Source: Flavobacterium lutivivi (lineage in GTDB: Bacteria > Bacteroidota > Bacteroidia > Flavobacteriales > Flavobacteriaceae). From it: DNA of 64,000 nucleotides. Position numbers and translations under genes: made by a program. Location: assembly GCF_014642275.1 (NCBI RefSeq), contig NZ_BMIM01000007.1:62001-126000 (forward strand), read 5' to 3'. The notes beneath the pieces are model-generated. The model was not told the origin of the DNA and ran no database searches. It saw nothing but the letters and a program-made list of their open reading frames with translations. This document shows, one piece after another, positions 42,594 to 52,403 of the stretch (positions within the stretch are counted from its first letter, which is position 1; each line of letters opens with the position of its first letter).

Positions 42594-43225
42594 TCTATCT
42601 TTTCAAAAGAATATCCCTTTTTTTTCAGAAAGTCTAAAGTCTTTGGCAATACATATTCAAGGTTTTGCCACGCTTTATTACTGTCATGAAATACAATAAT
42701 ACTTCCAGGAACAACATTGCTTAGAACATTTTCTAGGCATTTTTCTTTTGATATAGTCTTATCAAAATCATATGAAATAATATCCCACATGATTATTTTG
42801 TAATTTTCCCGAATAAGTTTTTTTGCTTGTAAAAACTTGATTTTCCCATATGGAGGACGGAATAGATTGCAAATTGTAGATTGTAGATTGTTGATTTCAG
42901 AACTACAGAGATTTACATTCTCAATGTAATCTTTTGTATTTGTTTTCCAACCATTCAAATGATTATACGTATGGTTGCCAATAGAATGATTTTCAGAGAT
43001 TGTTTTTTGAAAAATTTCAGGATGCTTCTTTATGTTATCTCCAATACAGAAGAAGGTTGCTTTGGCGTTGTATTTGTTTAATTGAGCCAAAACCCATTCA
43101 GTGATTTCGGGTGTTGGTCCATCATCAAATGTTAGAAACACTTTTTTTTCATTGGTTTGAATTTTCCAAATATAATTCGGAAATATTATTCGAATAAACC
43201 AATTTGTTTTTACAAAAAATCTCAT
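42590..43225 (-). CDS. Polysaccharide deacetylase family protein (NodB homology)
   Basis: I chose the ATG at 43225 (MRFFVKTNWFIRI), giving 211 residues. A longer frame from 43261 would put the start inside the terminator hairpin of the upstream gene. The NodB domain has its motifs: TFDDGPTPE (motif 1, with the catalytic and metal-binding aspartates), SIGNHTYNHLNGW (motif 2, two metal histidines), RPPYGK (motif 3) and IIMWDIISYDF (motif 4). A hydrophobic N-terminal segment may anchor it. It probably removes acetyl groups from a cell-wall or surface glycan. An in-frame heptad repeat sits at 42865-42899. Confidence 0.88.
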   Translation of the reverse strand: MRFFVKTNWFIRIIFPNYIWKIQTNEKKVFLTFDDGPTPEITEWVLAQLNKYNAKATFFCIGDNIKKHPEIFQKTISENHSIGNHTYNHLNGWKTNTKDYIENVNLCSSEINNLQSTICNLFRPPYGKIKFLQAKKLIRENYKIIMWDIISYDFDKTISKEKCLENVLSNVVPGSIIVFHDSNKAWQNLEYVLPKTLDFLKKKGYSFEKID

Positions 43226-43230
43226 CTTCA

Positions 43231-43270
43231 AAAATAAAAAATGAGCCAATAAATATCTCATTGGCTCATT
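43231..43270 (-). terminator. Intrinsic terminator of the DUF2723 gene
   Basis: AATGAGCCAAT (43240-43250) and ATTGGCTCATT (43260-43270) form an 11-bp perfect stem with a 9-nt loop. On the minus strand a T-rich run follows. It starts 16 bp past the DUF2723 stop codon. Confidence 0.85.
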
Positions 43271-43285
43271 TGTTTTTGTTAAATA

Positions 43286-46200
43286 TTACTCCATATCTCT
43301 TCCAAATCTTGCAAACCTTTTATTGAAGTTGTTGAATTCAATTTTATTTTTATTGTAAAATTCAACATCACCATTGTCTCTCATTACATATAGTAAACTT
43401 CGGTATCTTTCAATATCAGTAATAATGTCTGAAGCAATTCCTGTTTGAATAGAAGGTTGAATTCCTGAATAATAGGTTAAATTTTGTTTGTATTTATTTG
43501 CTAGTCTTTCCAAAATTTCCCTTGCTTTATCTTTTTCGCCCAAATTGTAATATCCTTTAGCAAATGGTTCTACCATAGTATAATATCCGTAGTAATCCAT
43601 TGGCATTTTTGACATTGCAAGTTCAATAATTTTTTTTGCTTTTCCTTTTTGCCCTTCTTTTATCAGTTGATCTACAAGTCGAGCCATATTGGTTCTATAG
43701 GATATGCTGTTCTTTCTTGTTTCTGGATCATGATAGATGGTGGTTAATTCACCATTACCCCAAACCCAATTATTGACGATGTTATACATTTTGTTACTGT
43801 CAATCATGCCCATATCAAGTGGATTTTCTTCATCGATTTTTGTTTTTACTGGAACTAGTTTATAAACTAAACCATCTAGTTGTAAATAATCTTTCATCCA
43901 TAGATAATCATCATCGCCAAAACTTCCTCCAGTAAAATAAATTGGTCTTTTCCAGTTATTGTTGGCAAGGAAATCAAGCATCATCAATCTGTTTTTATAC
44001 ATTGCTCTTCCTTTGATGTCAAAATCTATATAAGGAACAATTGAATCCTGATACTTTTTATCAACTACATTGTTTTTGATGATGGTATTCTTGTCAATAG
44101 TTACTCTTAGTTTGTCTGTAGGGTAAAAATGAACCGTTTGACCATTGTCTAAATCAACTGTTGATTTTGGGTTTTTAATGAAATTAATAAAATCTTTAAG
44201 TTCCCATCTAGCATCAGTTTTTGGTATATGAACAACATAGTCAAGTTTATCACCTACATAATCATTATGATTAAATGAAATTTCAAGACCATCAGCCGAA
44301 TATGTTTTGTATTTCATCTGATCGATGTACCAATCGGTCATGAATAGGCTTGTGTTTACTATTTTTACATCAGTTCTAAATCCTTCAATTTCTTGGGCAT
44401 ACCATAGTGGGAACGTATCATTGTCGCCAATGGTGAATAATATTGCATTTTTATCACATGAGTCTAAATAATTCTTAGCCATAGCGATAGCCGTATATTT
44501 ATTTGAGCGATCATGATCATCCCAGTTTTGTGAAGCCAACAATACTGGTGCGGCCAATAATGATGAAGCAATTACAATTGGACCAATTATTTTTGATTTT
44601 ACTTTTTCAGCTATAATTTCATAAATGGCATATACACCAAAACCAACCCATAGAGCAAAAACATAGAAAGAACCAACCAAGGCATAATCCCTTTCTCTTG
44701 GCTCAAATGGTCTTTCGTTGAGATATATTTTTAATGCCAATCCAGTAAATAAAAACAAAGTTAATAGAACATAAAAGCTTTTTCTATCTCTCTGAAAATG
44801 ATACATTAATCCTATTAATCCTAAAATAAATGGAATGAAGAAGTAAGTGTTTCTGCCTTTGTTGTTTTTTGCATCATCTGGAAGGTTTTCATTAACTCCT
44901 TTTCCTAAATGTATATCGTCAATAAACTTAACACCACTTATCCAATTACCATCTAGATTGTCGTATTTGCCTTGAATGTCGTTTTGTCTTCCAACAAAAT
45001 TCCATAATAAATATCTTCCATACATGTACCCAAATTGATATTCAATCATGAACCAAAGGTTGTCTACAGTAGATGGTTTTTCAATTATTAGATAGTCACT
45101 ATATTTTTTTAAAAAATTTACATAATCTTCATTATCTACCTTTTTCTGTGCATATGCATTTCTAAACTGATTGATGCTATTTTGAACTTCACCTTTCAAT
45201 TGTGCAACTGCTTGAGCTACTTGTTCCTCGCTTAATTGATTGATGTCAACACCATATTGAGCCAAATCTTCTTCAAAAGGATAATTGTGATTTATTTCAA
45301 ATTTAGGTGGACCAGTAAATGCGATGTAATTTTCAATGTGGTCAGGACTCCAAAGCCTTGGCAAGATAGCTTTGTGATTGTTATCAGTGTTTTGCTCAGC
45401 ATTTTTCCAATTATTTACAATAATGTATTTACCTGTTTTATAATCTCTTTCATAATTTGGTGCTTTGTCTAAATAAGGCTCTTCGGCATCTAATCCTGCA
45501 AATGTATCGGTATATTGTGGACCATAAAAAAGAGGATTTACACCATATTGTTCTCTATTGTAATATGCTAAAACCTCTGCTGCATCTGACGGTTTATTTT
45601 CATTAATTACCACATTAGCATTTGCTCTAATTGGCAACATTAACCAAGTAGAAAAGCCTATCAATACAAAAAGAATACAAAGTATAATGGTGTTATAGAA
45701 AGGATGGTTTTTTTCTTTGGTATATTTTAATCCAAAATAGAAAAACAAAACAATCAGGATTAAAGCGAATATTGTTCCCGAATTGAATGGTAGTCCAAAT
45801 GTGTTAACCATAAAAATTTCGGTTTTACCAAAAAAAGCTAATGTATAAGGTAATAGCAGTTTGAAAATAAAAAGTAAAACAGACACAATGATAACATTGG
45901 CAACTAAAAAATTCTTAACGGTTACAGTTTTGTAGTTTTTAAAAAAATACAAAAACCCTACTGATGGAATTGCAAGCAAAGCCATGAAATGAACTCCAAA
46001 CGACAGTCCAATTATCAAAGAAATCAATAATAACCATCTATTACCTCTTGGGGTATTCATGTCTTGTTCCCATCTTAGCCCTAACCATAGTAGTAATGCA
46101 ATAAAAAGCATTGCCATTGCATATACTTCAGCTTCAACAGCATTAAACCAAAAGCTATCTGAAAATGTAAAGACTAATGCACCTACAAACGAACCTCCAA

Positions 46201-46564
46201 GAACCACGAGTGCTTTGTTTTTGTCAAAATCAGTATATGATGAAACTACTTTTTTCAGTATCATTGTTGACGACCAGAACATAAACAAAATTGTAAATGC
46301 ACTTGATAAAACAGACATCATGTTAACCATTAGAGCAACAGTTTCTTTACTACTGGCAAACAACGCAAAAAAAGCGCCCATTATTTGAAATAATGGTGCT
46401 CCAGGTGGATGACCTACTTCTAGTTTTGCTGATGTGGCTATATATTCGCCACAATCCCAGAAACTCATTGTTGGTTCTACAGTTAATGTATAAGTTAATA
46501 ATGCAACGGCGAAAGCAATCCATCCTAAAATGGTGTTCCACTTTTTAAAATTGAAGTTCTGCAT
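43286..46564 (-). CDS. DUF2723 family multi-spanning membrane protein (GT-C-like)
   Basis: This is a 1092-residue inner-membrane protein. The N-terminal 350 residues hold about ten helices and the DUF2723 signature CGEYIATSAKLEVGHPPGAP (39-58) with an acidic residue in the first loop, as in GT-C glycosyltransferases. Three more helices (about 580-680) follow, with RERDYALVGSFY between them, then a large soluble region (about 690-1092) including the helical SKMPMDYYGYYTMVEP and tetratricopeptide-like parts. The family is common in Bacteroidota and is listed among glycosyltransferases. The acceptor is not known to me. It has its own terminator. Confidence 0.85.
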   Translation of the reverse strand: MQNFNFKKWNTILGWIAFAVALLTYTLTVEPTMSFWDCGEYIATSAKLEVGHPPGAPLFQIMGAFFALFASSKETVALMVNMMSVLSSAFTILFMFWSSTMILKKVVSSYTDFDKNKALVVLGGSFVGALVFTFSDSFWFNAVEAEVYAMAMLFIALLLWLGLRWEQDMNTPRGNRWLLLISLIIGLSFGVHFMALLAIPSVGFLYFFKNYKTVTVKNFLVANVIIVSVLLFIFKLLLPYTLAFFGKTEIFMVNTFGLPFNSGTIFALILIVLFFYFGLKYTKEKNHPFYNTIILCILFVLIGFSTWLMLPIRANANVVINENKPSDAAEVLAYYNREQYGVNPLFYGPQYTDTFAGLDAEEPYLDKAPNYERDYKTGKYIIVNNWKNAEQNTDNNHKAILPRLWSPDHIENYIAFTGPPKFEINHNYPFEEDLAQYGVDINQLSEEQVAQAVAQLKGEVQNSINQFRNAYAQKKVDNEDYVNFLKKYSDYLIIEKPSTVDNLWFMIEYQFGYMYGRYLLWNFVGRQNDIQGKYDNLDGNWISGVKFIDDIHLGKGVNENLPDDAKNNKGRNTYFFIPFILGLIGLMYHFQRDRKSFYVLLTLFLFTGLALKIYLNERPFEPRERDYALVGSFYVFALWVGFGVYAIYEIIAEKVKSKIIGPIVIASSLLAAPVLLASQNWDDHDRSNKYTAIAMAKNYLDSCDKNAILFTIGDNDTFPLWYAQEIEGFRTDVKIVNTSLFMTDWYIDQMKYKTYSADGLEISFNHNDYVGDKLDYVVHIPKTDARWELKDFINFIKNPKSTVDLDNGQTVHFYPTDKLRVTIDKNTIIKNNVVDKKYQDSIVPYIDFDIKGRAMYKNRLMMLDFLANNNWKRPIYFTGGSFGDDDYLWMKDYLQLDGLVYKLVPVKTKIDEENPLDMGMIDSNKMYNIVNNWVWGNGELTTIYHDPETRKNSISYRTNMARLVDQLIKEGQKGKAKKIIELAMSKMPMDYYGYYTMVEPFAKGYYNLGEKDKAREILERLANKYKQNLTYYSGIQPSIQTGIASDIITDIERYRSLLYVMRDNGDVEFYNKNKIEFNNFNKRFARFGRDME

Positions 46565-46725
46565 AGCTTTGTTTTGAAAGTCTTTTCAAATATTTTGTAC
46601 AAAGAAAACATTTTTTTTGTAGCAAAAAGATTTGTTTTAACAAATTTTTGAGTAAGAGTATGAAAGCTTTAGTCCAAAAAAATGAATAAGTCTTAGTTTT
46701 ACTTTTTATTTTTTCGAGTTTTTAT

Positions 46726-46755
46726 TTGTGTAAAATAAAATTTGTTATAAATTTG
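46726..46755 (+). promoter_or_regulatory. Predicted promoter of tRNA-Gln
   Basis: TTG at 46726-46728 and TAAATTTG at 46748-46755 are 19 bp apart, and the -7 element ends 18 bp before the tRNA. The rest of the 209-bp gap after the DUF2723 gene holds nothing else I recognise. Confidence 0.72.
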
Positions 46756-46773
46756 CACTCGCAATAAGCAAAA

Positions 46774-46844
46774 TGGTCCATGGTGTAATGGTAACACTAC
46801 GGTTTTTGGTGCCGTCTTTCTAGGTTCGAGTCCTAGTGGACCAA
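46774..46844 (+). tRNA. tRNA-Gln (anticodon TTG)
   Basis: The acceptor arms TGGTCCA and TGGACCA pair over 7 bp. The D arm includes GTGTAATGGTAAC, the anticodon loop reads TTTTGGT in a stem ACGG/CCGT with anticodon TTG, and the T arm has the conserved GGTTCGAGTCC. The 3' CCA is not encoded (ACAAAA follows), so it must be added after transcription. Confidence 0.95.
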
Positions 46845-46845
46845 C

Positions 46846-46878
46846 AAAAAAGCCTCTCAGAGATGAGAGGCTTTTTTG
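46846..46878 (+). terminator. Terminator after tRNA-Gln, shared with the usp gene
   Basis: GCCTCTCA (46852-46859) pairs with TGAGAGGC (46864-46871) and is followed by T6. It serves the tRNA and the convergent universal-stress-protein gene. Confidence 0.9.
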
Positions 46879-46896
46879 TTTTGGATATTTAGAAAA

Positions 46897-47721
46897 TTAT
46901 ATTTTAAATGTAATTACTGGTCTAACAGAGTGGTTAACCAAATCTTCACTGATGCTTCCATTAAAGAAATGAGCTAAACCTTTTCTTCCGTGTGTACTCA
47001 TTCCAATTAAATCAGCGTTTACATGGTTAGCAAAATTTAAAACACCGCTTTCAATATTTACATCGTTGTAAATGTGTTTAAATAATTTATTTGCATTGAA
47101 ACCACTTACAAACTTATCCATTATTTCTTCTGATAAATGAGTTGGTTTAAAACTACTAGGCGTGTTAATCATGACAACATGGAGCTCTGCATCAAATTTA
47201 TTGGCAAATTCAACCACTTTTGCAAAAGGTTTTTTGATTTCATCAGAAAAGTCAGAAGCAAAAACAAATTTGTTTACGTTGAAATTTGGTTGGTCTTTTT
47301 TGATAATAAGAACTGGAATTTCAGAGTTTCTAACTACTTTTTCAGCATTAGAACCCACAAACATTTCTTTGAATCCATTTGCACCATGAGAACCCATGAT
47401 GATTAAATCAACATTATTTTTTTTGCTAATATTCATAATACCATCAAAAGCAAGCTCAAATTGAACTACTTCCGAAACATTAATACCATCAAGTACTTCA
47501 TCATCCATCAAATCTTCAAGTTTGTTTATAGCGGCATTTTTAAAAAGCATTATTTCAGGCAATTCATGACCAATACCTACAGCATCACCAGCTTCATGAG
47601 GAAGTTCAAGCATGTGTAATAAAATAATTTCACCGTTGTTTTTTTTAGCAATACCGGCAGCTACTTTTAGTGCATAATAGGCATGTTCTGAAAAGTCTGT
47701 TGGGACTAGTATTTTTTTCAT
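46897..47721 (-). CDS. Universal stress protein with two Usp domains
   Basis: This is a 274-residue cytoplasmic protein with two UspA domains in tandem. The first (1-145) begins KKILVPTDFSEHAYYALKVA and carries the ATP-binding-type signature IIMGSHGANGFKEMFVGSNAEKV. The second (about 150-274) begins KFVFASDFSDE and ends with IGMSTHGRKGLAHFFNGSISEDL. The G-x2-G-x9-G-S/T nucleotide pattern is present in the first and partly in the second. No neighbour suggests a specific stress. It is transcribed toward the tRNA-Gln terminator. Confidence 0.93.
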   Translation of the reverse strand: MKKILVPTDFSEHAYYALKVAAGIAKKNNGEIILLHMLELPHEAGDAVGIGHELPEIMLFKNAAINKLEDLMDDEVLDGINVSEVVQFELAFDGIMNISKKNNVDLIIMGSHGANGFKEMFVGSNAEKVVRNSEIPVLIIKKDQPNFNVNKFVFASDFSDEIKKPFAKVVEFANKFDAELHVVMINTPSSFKPTHLSEEIMDKFVSGFNANKLFKHIYNDVNIESGVLNFANHVNADLIGMSTHGRKGLAHFFNGSISEDLVNHSVRPVITFKI

Positions 47722-47795
47722 AATTAATGGAATATAATAAGTTGTAATTTTAACACTATAAAATTAGTTATTTTTTTTGTATTGGCAATGATTTT

Positions 47796-47824
47796 TTGAT
47801 TTATATAAAAAAACATTATATTTG
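47796..47824 (+). promoter_or_regulatory. Predicted promoter of rimP-nusA-infB
   Basis: TTG at 47796-47798 and TATATTTG at 47817-47824 are 18 bp apart. Transcription would start near 47830 and leave a leader of about 58 nt. Confidence 0.75.
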
Positions 47825-47854
47825 CACCGTTATTTACCATTCAATTTAAATAAT

Positions 47855-47880
47855 GAGGGAAGCGAGGCTTCCCTCTTTTT
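47855..47880 (+). promoter_or_regulatory. Terminator-like hairpin in the rimP-nusA-infB leader
   Basis: GAGGGAAGC (47855-47863) and GCTTCCCTC (47867-47875) form a perfect 9-bp stem with a 3-nt loop, directly followed by T5. It lies between the promoter and the rimP start at 47889. No gene ends before it, so its likely role is attenuation. Confidence 0.72.
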
Positions 47881-47888
47881 GTACAAAA

Positions 47889-48356
47889 ATGGATTTTAAA
47901 AGTAAAGTAAAAAATTTATTAGAAGAAGGATTAAAAAATAATCCATCATTATTTTTAATAGATTTCACTATATCAGACAGTTATAAAATAACGGTAGTGT
48001 TAGATGGTGACAATGGAGTTTCTCTACAAGATTGTATGGATATTAGCAGAGCAATAGAACATAACCTTGATAGAGAAGAACAAGATTTTTCGTTAGAAGT
48101 TGCTTCAGCAGGTGTTTCTATGCCACTAAAAATGAGCAGACAATATATTAAAAATATTGGAAGAAACATAAAGATAACAACAAATAGCAATGAAGTAATT
48201 GAAGCGAAACTTGTTGATGCCAATGATGAAAAAGCCATTTTAAATTGGAAAGAAAGAGTACAAAAAAAAATAGGTAAAGGAAAAGAAACTGTAGAAGTCA
48301 CTAGAGATTTTCCCTATTCAGACATTAAAGAAGCTATTATTACAATAAAATTTTAA
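47889..48356 (+). CDS. rimP: Ribosome maturation factor RimP
   Basis: RimP helps late assembly of the 30S subunit. I chose ATG 47889 ([15 protein letters not shown]), giving 155 residues. A longer frame opens at 47853, but it starts inside the leader hairpin. The N-terminal domain has the typical [33 protein letters not shown] region (residues 22-54) and [11 protein letters not shown], equivalent to the EVSSPGLdrPL signature. The second domain is the SH3-like barrel. It begins the conserved rimP-nusA-infB cluster. Confidence 0.94.
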   Translation: MDFKSKVKNLLEEGLKNNPSLFLIDFTISDSYKITVVLDGDNGVSLQDCMDISRAIEHNLDREEQDFSLEVASAGVSMPLKMSRQYIKNIGRNIKITTNSNEVIEAKLVDANDEKAILNWKERVQKKIGKGKETVEVTRDFPYSDIKEAIITIKF

Positions 48357-48369
48357 TTAAAAAGTTAGC

Positions 48370-49611
48370 ATGGAAAATATTGCATTAATTGAATCGTTTT
48401 CAGAGTTCAAAGATGACAAGTTAATTGACAGAGTTACGCTAATGGCGATTCTTGAAGATGTTTTTAGAAACGCATTAAAGAAAAAATATGGTTCCGATGA
48501 CAATTTCGATATCATTATAAATCCTGACAAAGGAGATATGGAAATTTGGAGAAATAGAATTGTGGTTGCAGATGGTGAAGTAGAGGATGAAAACCAAGAA
48601 ATTGAACTTTCTGCTGCTCAAAAAATCGAACCCGATTTTGAAGTAGGCGAAGAGGTTTCAGAAGAGGTTAAGCTTATCGACCTTGGAAGAAGAGCAATTT
48701 TAGCTCTACGTCAAAACCTGATTTCAAAAATCCATGAACACGATAGCAACAATCTTTACAAACAGTTTAAAGATTTAATAGGCGAAATTTACACAGCAGA
48801 AGTTCACCATGTTAGGCCAAAAGTTGTAATTTTGATTGATGATGATGGTAATGAAATAGTTTTACCTAAAGATAAACAAATACCAAATGATTTTTTTAGA
48901 AAAGGTGATAACGTGAGAGGTATTATTGAAAGCGTTGAACTGAAAGGTAATAAACCTCAAATTATAATGTCAAGAACTGCCGATAAGTTTTTGGAAAAAC
49001 TATTTGAACAAGAAATTCCAGAAGTTTTTGATGGATTAATTACCGTTAAAAAAGTAGTAAGAATACCAGGTGAAAAAGCAAAAGTAGCTGTTGACTCTTA
49101 TGATGATAGAATTGATCCAGTTGGAGCTTGTGTAGGAATGAAAGGTTCTAGAATACATGGTATAGTTAGAGAATTAGGTAATGAAAACATAGATGTAATC
49201 AATTACACAACAAACACTCAATTATACATAACAAGAGCTTTGAGTCCAGCAAAAGTTTCCTCAGTAAAAATTGATGAAACAACAAAAAGAGCTGAAGTAT
49301 TTTTGAAACTTGAAGAAGTGTCAAAAGCAATTGGAAGAGGTGGACACAACATTAAACTTGCAGGATTGTTGACTGGTTATGAGCTCGATGTAATAAGAGA
49401 AGGTAGTGCAGCAGAAGATGATGATGTAGAATTAACTGAGTTCTCAGATGAAATCGACGGTTGGATTATAGATGAATTTGCAAAAATAGGCTTAGATACT
49501 GCAAAAAGTATTTTAAATCATAGTGTAAATGACCTTGTAAGAAGAACTGACCTAGAAGAAGAAACAATACTAGAAGTAATAAAAATATTAAAAGAAGAAT
49601 TTGAAGATTAA
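48370..49611 (+). CDS. nusA: Transcription termination/antitermination factor NusA
   Basis: NusA binds RNA polymerase and RNA and controls pausing, termination and antitermination. The 413 residues contain the N-terminal domain, an S1 domain (about 130-200: IGEIYTAEVHHVRP, NVRGIIESVELKG) and KH domains with RIPGEKAKVAVDSYDDRIDPVGACVGMKGSRI (residues 236-267) and AIGRGGHNIKLAGLLTGYELDVI. The E. coli-type duplicated acidic C-terminal repeats are missing, and a shorter C-terminal part remains (ILNHSVNDLVRRTDLEEETI). It follows rimP after 13 bp and precedes infB. Confidence 0.96.
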   Translation: MENIALIESFSEFKDDKLIDRVTLMAILEDVFRNALKKKYGSDDNFDIIINPDKGDMEIWRNRIVVADGEVEDENQEIELSAAQKIEPDFEVGEEVSEEVKLIDLGRRAILALRQNLISKIHEHDSNNLYKQFKDLIGEIYTAEVHHVRPKVVILIDDDGNEIVLPKDKQIPNDFFRKGDNVRGIIESVELKGNKPQIIMSRTADKFLEKLFEQEIPEVFDGLITVKKVVRIPGEKAKVAVDSYDDRIDPVGACVGMKGSRIHGIVRELGNENIDVINYTTNTQLYITRALSPAKVSSVKIDETTKRAEVFLKLEEVSKAIGRGGHNIKLAGLLTGYELDVIREGSAAEDDDVELTEFSDEIDGWIIDEFAKIGLDTAKSILNHSVNDLVRRTDLEEETILEVIKILKEEFED

Positions 49612-49653
49612 AACATTCAAATTCAAATAAAAAGCTAACGATAAAACATCTTT

Positions 49654-52374
49654 ATGTCTGAAGGAACAATTAGAATAAACAAAGTTTTAAGGGAATTAAA
49701 CATTTCTTTAGAAAGAGCTGTGGACTTTTTAAAAGATAGAGGGATTGCCATAGAAGCAAGTCCTAACACAAAAATTTCTGAAGATGTGCACAACATTCTT
49801 TGCGATCAGTTTGCAGGCGACAAAGGAAACAAAGAAGCTTCAAAAGGGGTTAGTGAAGAAATAAAAAAAGAAAAAGAAGCTATCAGACTCGAAAGAGAAA
49901 AAGAAATTGAAGAGAAAAAACGACTTGAAGAAGAACGTCAAAAACAAGAGTTAATCAAAGCAAGAGCTCAAGTTACAGGTCCAAAACAAGTTGGAAAAAT
50001 TGAACTCAACCCAAAACCTGCTCCTTCAATTCAAAAAGAAGAAATAGTTAGCCAAGATAAAGAAGAGATTAAAACTGTTGAACCTTCAACTAATACTAAT
50101 GTTGCTGAGACTGTAAAAGAAAAAGAAGAGCCAGTTATTGATGAGAAAATAAAAACGCAATATCAAAAACTATCAGGAGCTACACTTACAGGTCAAGTAA
50201 TCGATTTATCTCAATTTGAAAAAAGCAAAAAGAAAAAAGAAGATTTCAAAAAAGATAATAAAACTGGAGGACAACCAAACAATCAACAAGGGAATGCCTC
50301 TGGCAACAATAATTCTTCGCAAAATTCTAACAAAAACAAAAGAAAAAGAATTGCTTCTAAACCAGGTGAAAATAGACCTGTAAACCCAGTAGCAGGCAAA
50401 GAAAATAAATTTGTAAAACCAGATTTCAAAAAAGGAAATCGCCCAGCTGTTGCTCAAAAAGTAGAGCCAACAGAAGAAGAGGTTAAAAACCAAATTAAAG
50501 AAACTCTTGAACGTCTTCAAGGTAAAGGCAACAAATCTAAAGCTGCAAAATACAGAAGAGAGAAAAGAGACACACACAGACAACGAAATGAAGATGAATT
50601 ACAGGCACTTGAAGAAGGAAGTAAAGTTCTTAAAGTAACAGAATTCGTTACTGTAGGTGAAATCGCTACTATGATGGATGTGCCAATTACCAAAGTAATT
50701 GGAACTTGTATGATGCTGGGAATCATGGTTACAATGAACCAAAGATTAGATGCAGAAACGCTATCAATTGTTGCAGAAGAGTTTGGTTATGAAGTACAAT
50801 TTACAACTGCAGATATAGAGGAAACTATTGAAGTTGAAGAAGATAGTCCAGAAGATTTAAAACACAGAGCTCCGATTGTAACCGTGATGGGACACGTTGA
50901 CCATGGTAAAACATCCTTGCTAGACTACATTAGAAAAACAAATGTAATTGCAGGAGAATCTGGAGGTATTACGCAACACATTGGTGCATATTCTGTTGGC
51001 TTAGATAATGGTCAAAAAATAACTTTCCTCGATACACCAGGTCACGAAGCTTTTACCGCTATGCGTGCTCGTGGTGCTCAAGTGACTGATATTGCTATTA
51101 TTGTAATCGCTGCTGATGATGACATCATGCCTCAAACAAAAGAAGCTATTAGCCATGCCCAAGCTGCTGGTGTACCAATGATTTTTGCAATCAATAAAAT
51201 TGATAAACCAACTGCTAATCCTGAAAAAATTAAAGAAAAATTAGCAGGTATGAACTTGTTAGTTGAAGATTGGGGTGGAAAATATCAATCACACGATATC
51301 TCTGCAAAAGCAGGTATTGGCGTGAAAGAACTTTTAGAAAAAGTCTTATTAGAAGCAGAAATTTTAGATTTAAAAGCAAACCCTGATAAACCTGCTGTAG
51401 GTACAGTCGTAGAAGCATTCCTTGATAAAGGTAGAGGTTATGTTTCAACCGTATTGGTTCAAGCAGGAACTCTTAGAGTTGGTGACTATGTTCTTGCAGG
51501 AAAAAATCACGGTAAAGTGAAAGCTATGCAAGATGAAAGAGGTCACAATGTAAAAGTTGCTGGTCCATCAACACCAATCTCAATATTAGGACTAGATGGT
51601 GCTCCAACAGCGGGTGATAAATTTAATGTTTTTGAGGACGAAAGAGAAGCAAAACAAATAGCTGCAAAAAGAATGCAATTATTACGCGAACAATCTGTCA
51701 GAACACAAAAACATATTACGTTGGCAGAAATTGGAAGACGTATAGCATTAGGACAGTTCAAAGAGTTAAATATTATATTAAAAGGTGATGTTGATGGTTC
51801 TGTAGAAGCACTTTCAGATTCGTTCTCAAAACTTTCAACAGAAGAAATTCAAATAAAGATTATCCACAAAGGAGTTGGTGCAATTACAGAATCAGACGTT
51901 CTTTTAGCTTCAGCTTCAGACGCTATTATTATTGGATTCAATGTTCGACCAGCAGGAAGCGCAAAACAATTAGCAGAAAAAGAAGAAATAGATATCAGAA
52001 ACTATTCCATCATTTATGATGCTATCGATGACTTGAAAGATGCAATGGAAGGAATGCTTTCTCCTGAAATGAAAGAAGAAGTTACAGGAACAGCAGAAAT
52101 TAGAGAAACATTCAAGATTTCAAAAGTTGGAACTATTGCTGGTTGTATGGTCACGGATGGAAAAATATTCAGAAATTCTAAAATCAGATTGATACGCGAA
52201 GGAGTTGTTATTTACACAGGTGAATTGGCAGCTTTGAAAAGGTTTAAAGATGATGTCAAAGAAGTTTCAAAAGGATATGATTGCGGTATGCAAGTCAAAA
52301 ATTATAACGACATTCAACAATTAGATATTATTGAAGCCTTCCAAGAGGTAGAAGTGAGAAAAAAATTAAAATAA
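49654..52374 (+). CDS. infB: Translation initiation factor IF-2
   Basis: IF-2 is the GTPase that brings initiator tRNA to the 30S subunit and promotes subunit joining. The 906 residues start with an IF2_N domain ([21 protein letters not shown], residues 8-28). A long charged and Q/N-rich linker (about 60-310) and a second IF2_N part (about 330-385) follow. The GTPase domain has the P-loop at about 412-421 ([10 protein letters not shown]), TQHIGAY, DTPGHE and NKID. Domains II to IV complete it, ending VEVRKKLK. The gene ends the rimP-nusA-infB unit and is followed by a strong terminator. Confidence 0.97.
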   Translation: MSEGTIRINKVLRELNISLERAVDFLKDRGIAIEASPNTKISEDVHNILCDQFAGDKGNKEASKGVSEEIKKEKEAIRLEREKEIEEKKRLEEERQKQELIKARAQVTGPKQVGKIELNPKPAPSIQKEEIVSQDKEEIKTVEPSTNTNVAETVKEKEEPVIDEKIKTQYQKLSGATLTGQVIDLSQFEKSKKKKEDFKKDNKTGGQPNNQQGNASGNNNSSQNSNKNKRKRIASKPGENRPVNPVAGKENKFVKPDFKKGNRPAVAQKVEPTEEEVKNQIKETLERLQGKGNKSKAAKYRREKRDTHRQRNEDELQALEEGSKVLKVTEFVTVGEIATMMDVPITKVIGTCMMLGIMVTMNQRLDAETLSIVAEEFGYEVQFTTADIEETIEVEEDSPEDLKHRAPIVTVMGHVDHGKTSLLDYIRKTNVIAGESGGITQHIGAYSVGLDNGQKITFLDTPGHEAFTAMRARGAQVTDIAIIVIAADDDIMPQTKEAISHAQAAGVPMIFAINKIDKPTANPEKIKEKLAGMNLLVEDWGGKYQSHDISAKAGIGVKELLEKVLLEAEILDLKANPDKPAVGTVVEAFLDKGRGYVSTVLVQAGTLRVGDYVLAGKNHGKVKAMQDERGHNVKVAGPSTPISILGLDGAPTAGDKFNVFEDEREAKQIAAKRMQLLREQSVRTQKHITLAEIGRRIALGQFKELNIILKGDVDGSVEALSDSFSKLSTEEIQIKIIHKGVGAITESDVLLASASDAIIIGFNVRPAGSAKQLAEKEEIDIRNYSIIYDAIDDLKDAMEGMLSPEMKEEVTGTAEIRETFKISKVGTIAGCMVTDGKIFRNSKIRLIREGVVIYTGELAALKRFKDDVKEVSKGYDCGMQVKNYNDIQQLDIIEAFQEVEVRKKLK

Positions 52375-52403
52375 AAAAAGCCTCAATATTGAGGCTTTTT
52401 TTT
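52374..52403 (+). terminator. Bidirectional terminator after infB
   Basis: AGCCTCAATATTGAGGCT is a perfect palindrome with A and T runs on its flanks. It ends both infB and the convergent SPOR-domain gene. Confidence 0.9.

Noticed and set aside
47853-47888. N-terminal extension of RimP by 12 residues
   Set aside because: The start codon lies at the edge of the terminator-like stem. The residues [12 protein letters not shown] come from the hairpin sequence and are not RimP-like.
49654-52374. Several minus-strand frames inside infB (for example near 50206-50726)
   Set aside because: They are antisense shadows of a lysine- and glutamate-rich linker, which gives phenylalanine- and leucine-rich chance frames.
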